NCBI GenBank assembly: GCA_016207265.1
Contig: JACQPZ010000171.1
Coordinates: 1 to 6,569 of the forward strand
DNA: 6,569 nucleotides
Direction of reading: 5' to 3'
Source: Candidatus Latescibacterota bacterium
Lineage (GTDB): Bacteria; Eisenbacteria; RBG-16-71-46; SZUA-252
The notes under the pieces were generated by a model. The model was not told the DNA's origin and searched no databases. It saw only the letters and a list, made by a program, of their open reading frames with translations. The translations under genes were made by a program, and so were the position numbers. Within the stretch, counting starts at the first letter, position 1; every line of letters begins with the position of its first letter. Of the stretch, positions 5,663 to 6,569 are shown piece by piece.

Positions 5663-5668
5663 ACGCTA
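5663..5668 (-). promoter_or_regulatory. Candidate leaderless-type -10 element (TANNNT) before the GNAT gene
   Basis: The minus strand reads TAGCGT, then 6 bases, then the ATG of the acetyltransferase. A TANNNT box 6-7 bases before a start codon, with no Shine-Dalgarno sequence, is the signature of leaderless transcripts in several high-GC bacteria. A six-base degenerate match is weak evidence by itself. Confidence 0.25.
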
Positions 5669-5730
5669 TCACGGAACGGCCGAGCGACGCGACGGCACCG
5701 CTCCGAGGCCTCGACGGGACGCGACCGGCC

Positions 5731-5769
5731 AAACAAGAAGGACCCGGCGCGTGCAAGGCACCGGGCCCC
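5731..5769 (-). terminator. Intrinsic terminator after the cytochrome c gene
   Basis: On the minus strand GGGCCCGG pairs with CCGGGTCC (8 bp, one G-U), enclosing a smaller TGC/GCA stem with loop CTT and a CGCG bulge. It is followed directly by the T-rich TTCTTGTTT. It lies 45 bases after the cytochrome stop and before the acetyltransferase, so it should end the cytochrome transcript. By far the clearest terminator in the window. Confidence 0.75.
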
Positions 5770-5813
5770 CATCCAACTCACGCGGCCGATCTCGGACCAC
5801 TGATTTCGAAGCT

Positions 5814-6380
5814 CTATTTCGTCTCGGTCGCGGGCTCCGCTTTCGCGGGTTCAGCTTTCTCCGTCGATTCCGTCTTCTCGGCCGCTTCGGCCTTCCCGGC
5901 GGACTCCGTCTGCCCGCTCGCCTCCACTTTTTCCGCCTTCTCCCCCGCCGCGGCTTTCTCCGCCGGCTTCGAGGATTTCTCGGCCTTCATCGTCTCGAGC
6001 CAAGCGACGATCGTCTGAAGCTCCGCTTCGCTTCCCCTGAACAGCTTCATGTGTTTCTTGCCTGCTTTGCTCGTCTCCTTCTTCATCAAGAACTTGGCCA
6101 TCCAGTCGGCTTTCACGTCGAGGCCGACGCTGGAAAGATCGGGCGGCTTTTTCTTCGGAGCCGCGGCTTCGGCAGGCGCGGCCTTCTCCGCTCCCTCGGC
6201 CTTGTCCTCGGCGGCGACCTTTTTGGCGATCCCAACCGCGTCGATCGTGTGGCAGGAGTTGCACCGGAACTTGAGGAAGAGCGCCTTCCCCTCCGGCTCC
6301 TTGGCCTCGTCCGCCAGGGAAACACCGCTCGACGCCATCGTCACAAACCCGCAAAGCAAGGCCACCAACCAGCGCTTCAT
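5814..6380 (-). CDS. Monohaem c-type cytochrome with Lys/Glu/Ala-rich insert and tail
   Basis: A 188-residue exported protein. The signal peptide is MKRWLVALLCGF onward, with likely cleavage after SLA at about residue 23. A single haem site C40-N-S-C43-H44 follows FLKFR, with H44 as proximal ligand. M111 in HMKLFRGS is the likely distal ligand, and a closing helix LQTIVAWLETM (121-131) completes a small class I cytochrome c domain. Two low-complexity parts are odd: an Ala/Lys/Glu/Pro-rich insert at about 53-80 right after the haem motif, and a tail at 133-188 made of AEK/TEST/KAEPA-like units. The role is electron transfer in the periplasm; the partner is unknown. The ATG at 6380 was preferred over an in-frame one 8 codons upstream because AAGGAGG lies 7 bases before it and the signal peptide then starts correctly. 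It is followed by a strong terminator. Confidence 0.9.
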   Translation of the reverse strand: MKRWLVALLCGFVTMASSGVSLADEAKEPEGKALFLKFRCNSCHTIDAVGIAKKVAAEDKAEGAEKAAPAEAAAPKKKPPDLSSVGLDVKADWMAKFLMKKETSKAGKKHMKLFRGSEAELQTIVAWLETMKAEKSSKPAEKAAAGEKAEKVEASGQTESAGKAEAAEKTESTEKAEPAKAEPATETK

Positions 6381-6569
6381 CTCTTCCCTCCTTCGAGGAT
6401 CCACCGGAGCGGTACCGCACGCACGCCCCGGCGGTCACCTCGTGCCCAATCCGCAAGAGACTCGTCGAGCCGATGGCTTCTCGGCGACTCGATTCCCTCG
6501 GTCCTCAAGATGCCGCTTCTCCACGACGAATTCCAGCGGACGGTGGGAGGATGTCGGATGGTACGGAGG
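6377..6569 (-). CDS. Possible C-terminal end of an upstream gene (cut by window edge)
   Basis: One minus-strand frame is open from the right edge for 63 codons and stops at TGA 6379-6377, overlapping the cytochrome ATG by four bases (ATGA), a typical operon junction. Its last residues (LDESLADWARGDRRGVRAVP, then LRWILEGGKR) look like ordinary protein, and the cytochrome ribosome site AAGGAGG falls within its final codons. Against it, another minus-strand frame and a plus-strand frame are also open over much of this stretch, third-position GC is only moderate, and I recognise no family. If not coding, this stretch would be the cytochrome leader and promoter region; I saw no convincing promoter there. 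Confidence 0.4.
   Translation of the reverse strand, partial: LRTIRHPPTVRWNSSWRSGILRTEGIESPRSHRLDESLADWARGDRRGVRAVPLRWILEGGKR

Noticed and set aside
5851..6456. Minus-strand 201-aa frame overlapping the cytochrome
   Set aside because: It is out of frame with the CxxCH protein and its Gly/Arg/Glu-rich sequence mirrors the low-complexity cytochrome tail.
6551..6569. ATG at 6551 as the start of a plus-strand gene at the right edge
   Set aside because: The GGGAGG directly abuts the ATG with no spacing, and only six codons are visible, so it cannot be supported.

Overview
The window is high-GC DNA from a bacterium. It is tightly packed, with no gene-free stretch over about 210 bases, and most starts carry a GGAGG-type ribosome site. 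The gene content (a divergent YchF-type GTPase, a BshB1-type deacetylase, a DUF4097 beta-repeat protein, a small zinc-ribbon protein and a monohaem cytochrome c) suggests an uncultured, environmental Gram-negative-like phylum in the broad range of Eisenbacteria, Acidobacteria or Gemmatimonadota. That placement is an inference from gene style; no marker gene here fixes the taxonomy.

The main finding is at 2865-3749 on the minus strand. Two apparently separate reading frames are one gene interrupted by a single in-frame TGA at 3558-3560. Read through, this gives a 294-residue thioredoxin-fold lipoprotein with a TPR-like tail. The TGA falls exactly on the first cysteine of the thioredoxin CGWC motif, so the active site reads U-G-W-C (U = selenocysteine). 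Just downstream the mRNA folds into a 13-bp hairpin with one bulge and a GGA apical loop starting 17 nt after the UGA, the size, spacing and loop G expected of a bacterial SECIS element. This is most likely an unannotated selenoprotein that a standard gene caller would split in two.

Layout. Minus-strand block A (3749 to 1), probably one operon: selenothioredoxin lipoprotein, divergent YchF/OLA1-type P-loop NTPase, exported DUF4097 protein with a TTNG repeat ladder, a protein of unknown function, and the N-terminus of a small membrane protein cut by the window edge. Gaps are 23, 76, 21 and 41 bases. A candidate sigma70 promoter (TTGACG, 17 bases, GATCAT) precedes it, and two perfect tandem copies of a 14-bp element lie just upstream of the -35 box. 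Plus-strand block B (3955 to 4988), divergent from A: a 101-residue cysteine-rich zinc-ribbon protein overlapping by ATGA a PIG-L/BshB1-type deacetylase. Minus-strand block C (6569 to 5075): a possible partial frame at the right edge overlapping by ATGA a monohaem c-type cytochrome with a Lys/Glu/Ala-rich tail, a strong intrinsic terminator, then a Cys/Trp-rich GNAT-family acetyltransferase that may be leaderless. B and C converge over a short spacer holding two repeated small hairpins.

How they may work together: the selenothioredoxin lipoprotein and cytochrome c should both act outside the cytoplasmic membrane, and a BshB1-type enzyme would belong to low-molecular-weight thiol synthesis, so the centre of the window has a thiol/redox flavour. 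That link is an inference from proximity only; no selA, selB, selC, selD, bshA or bshC is visible here.
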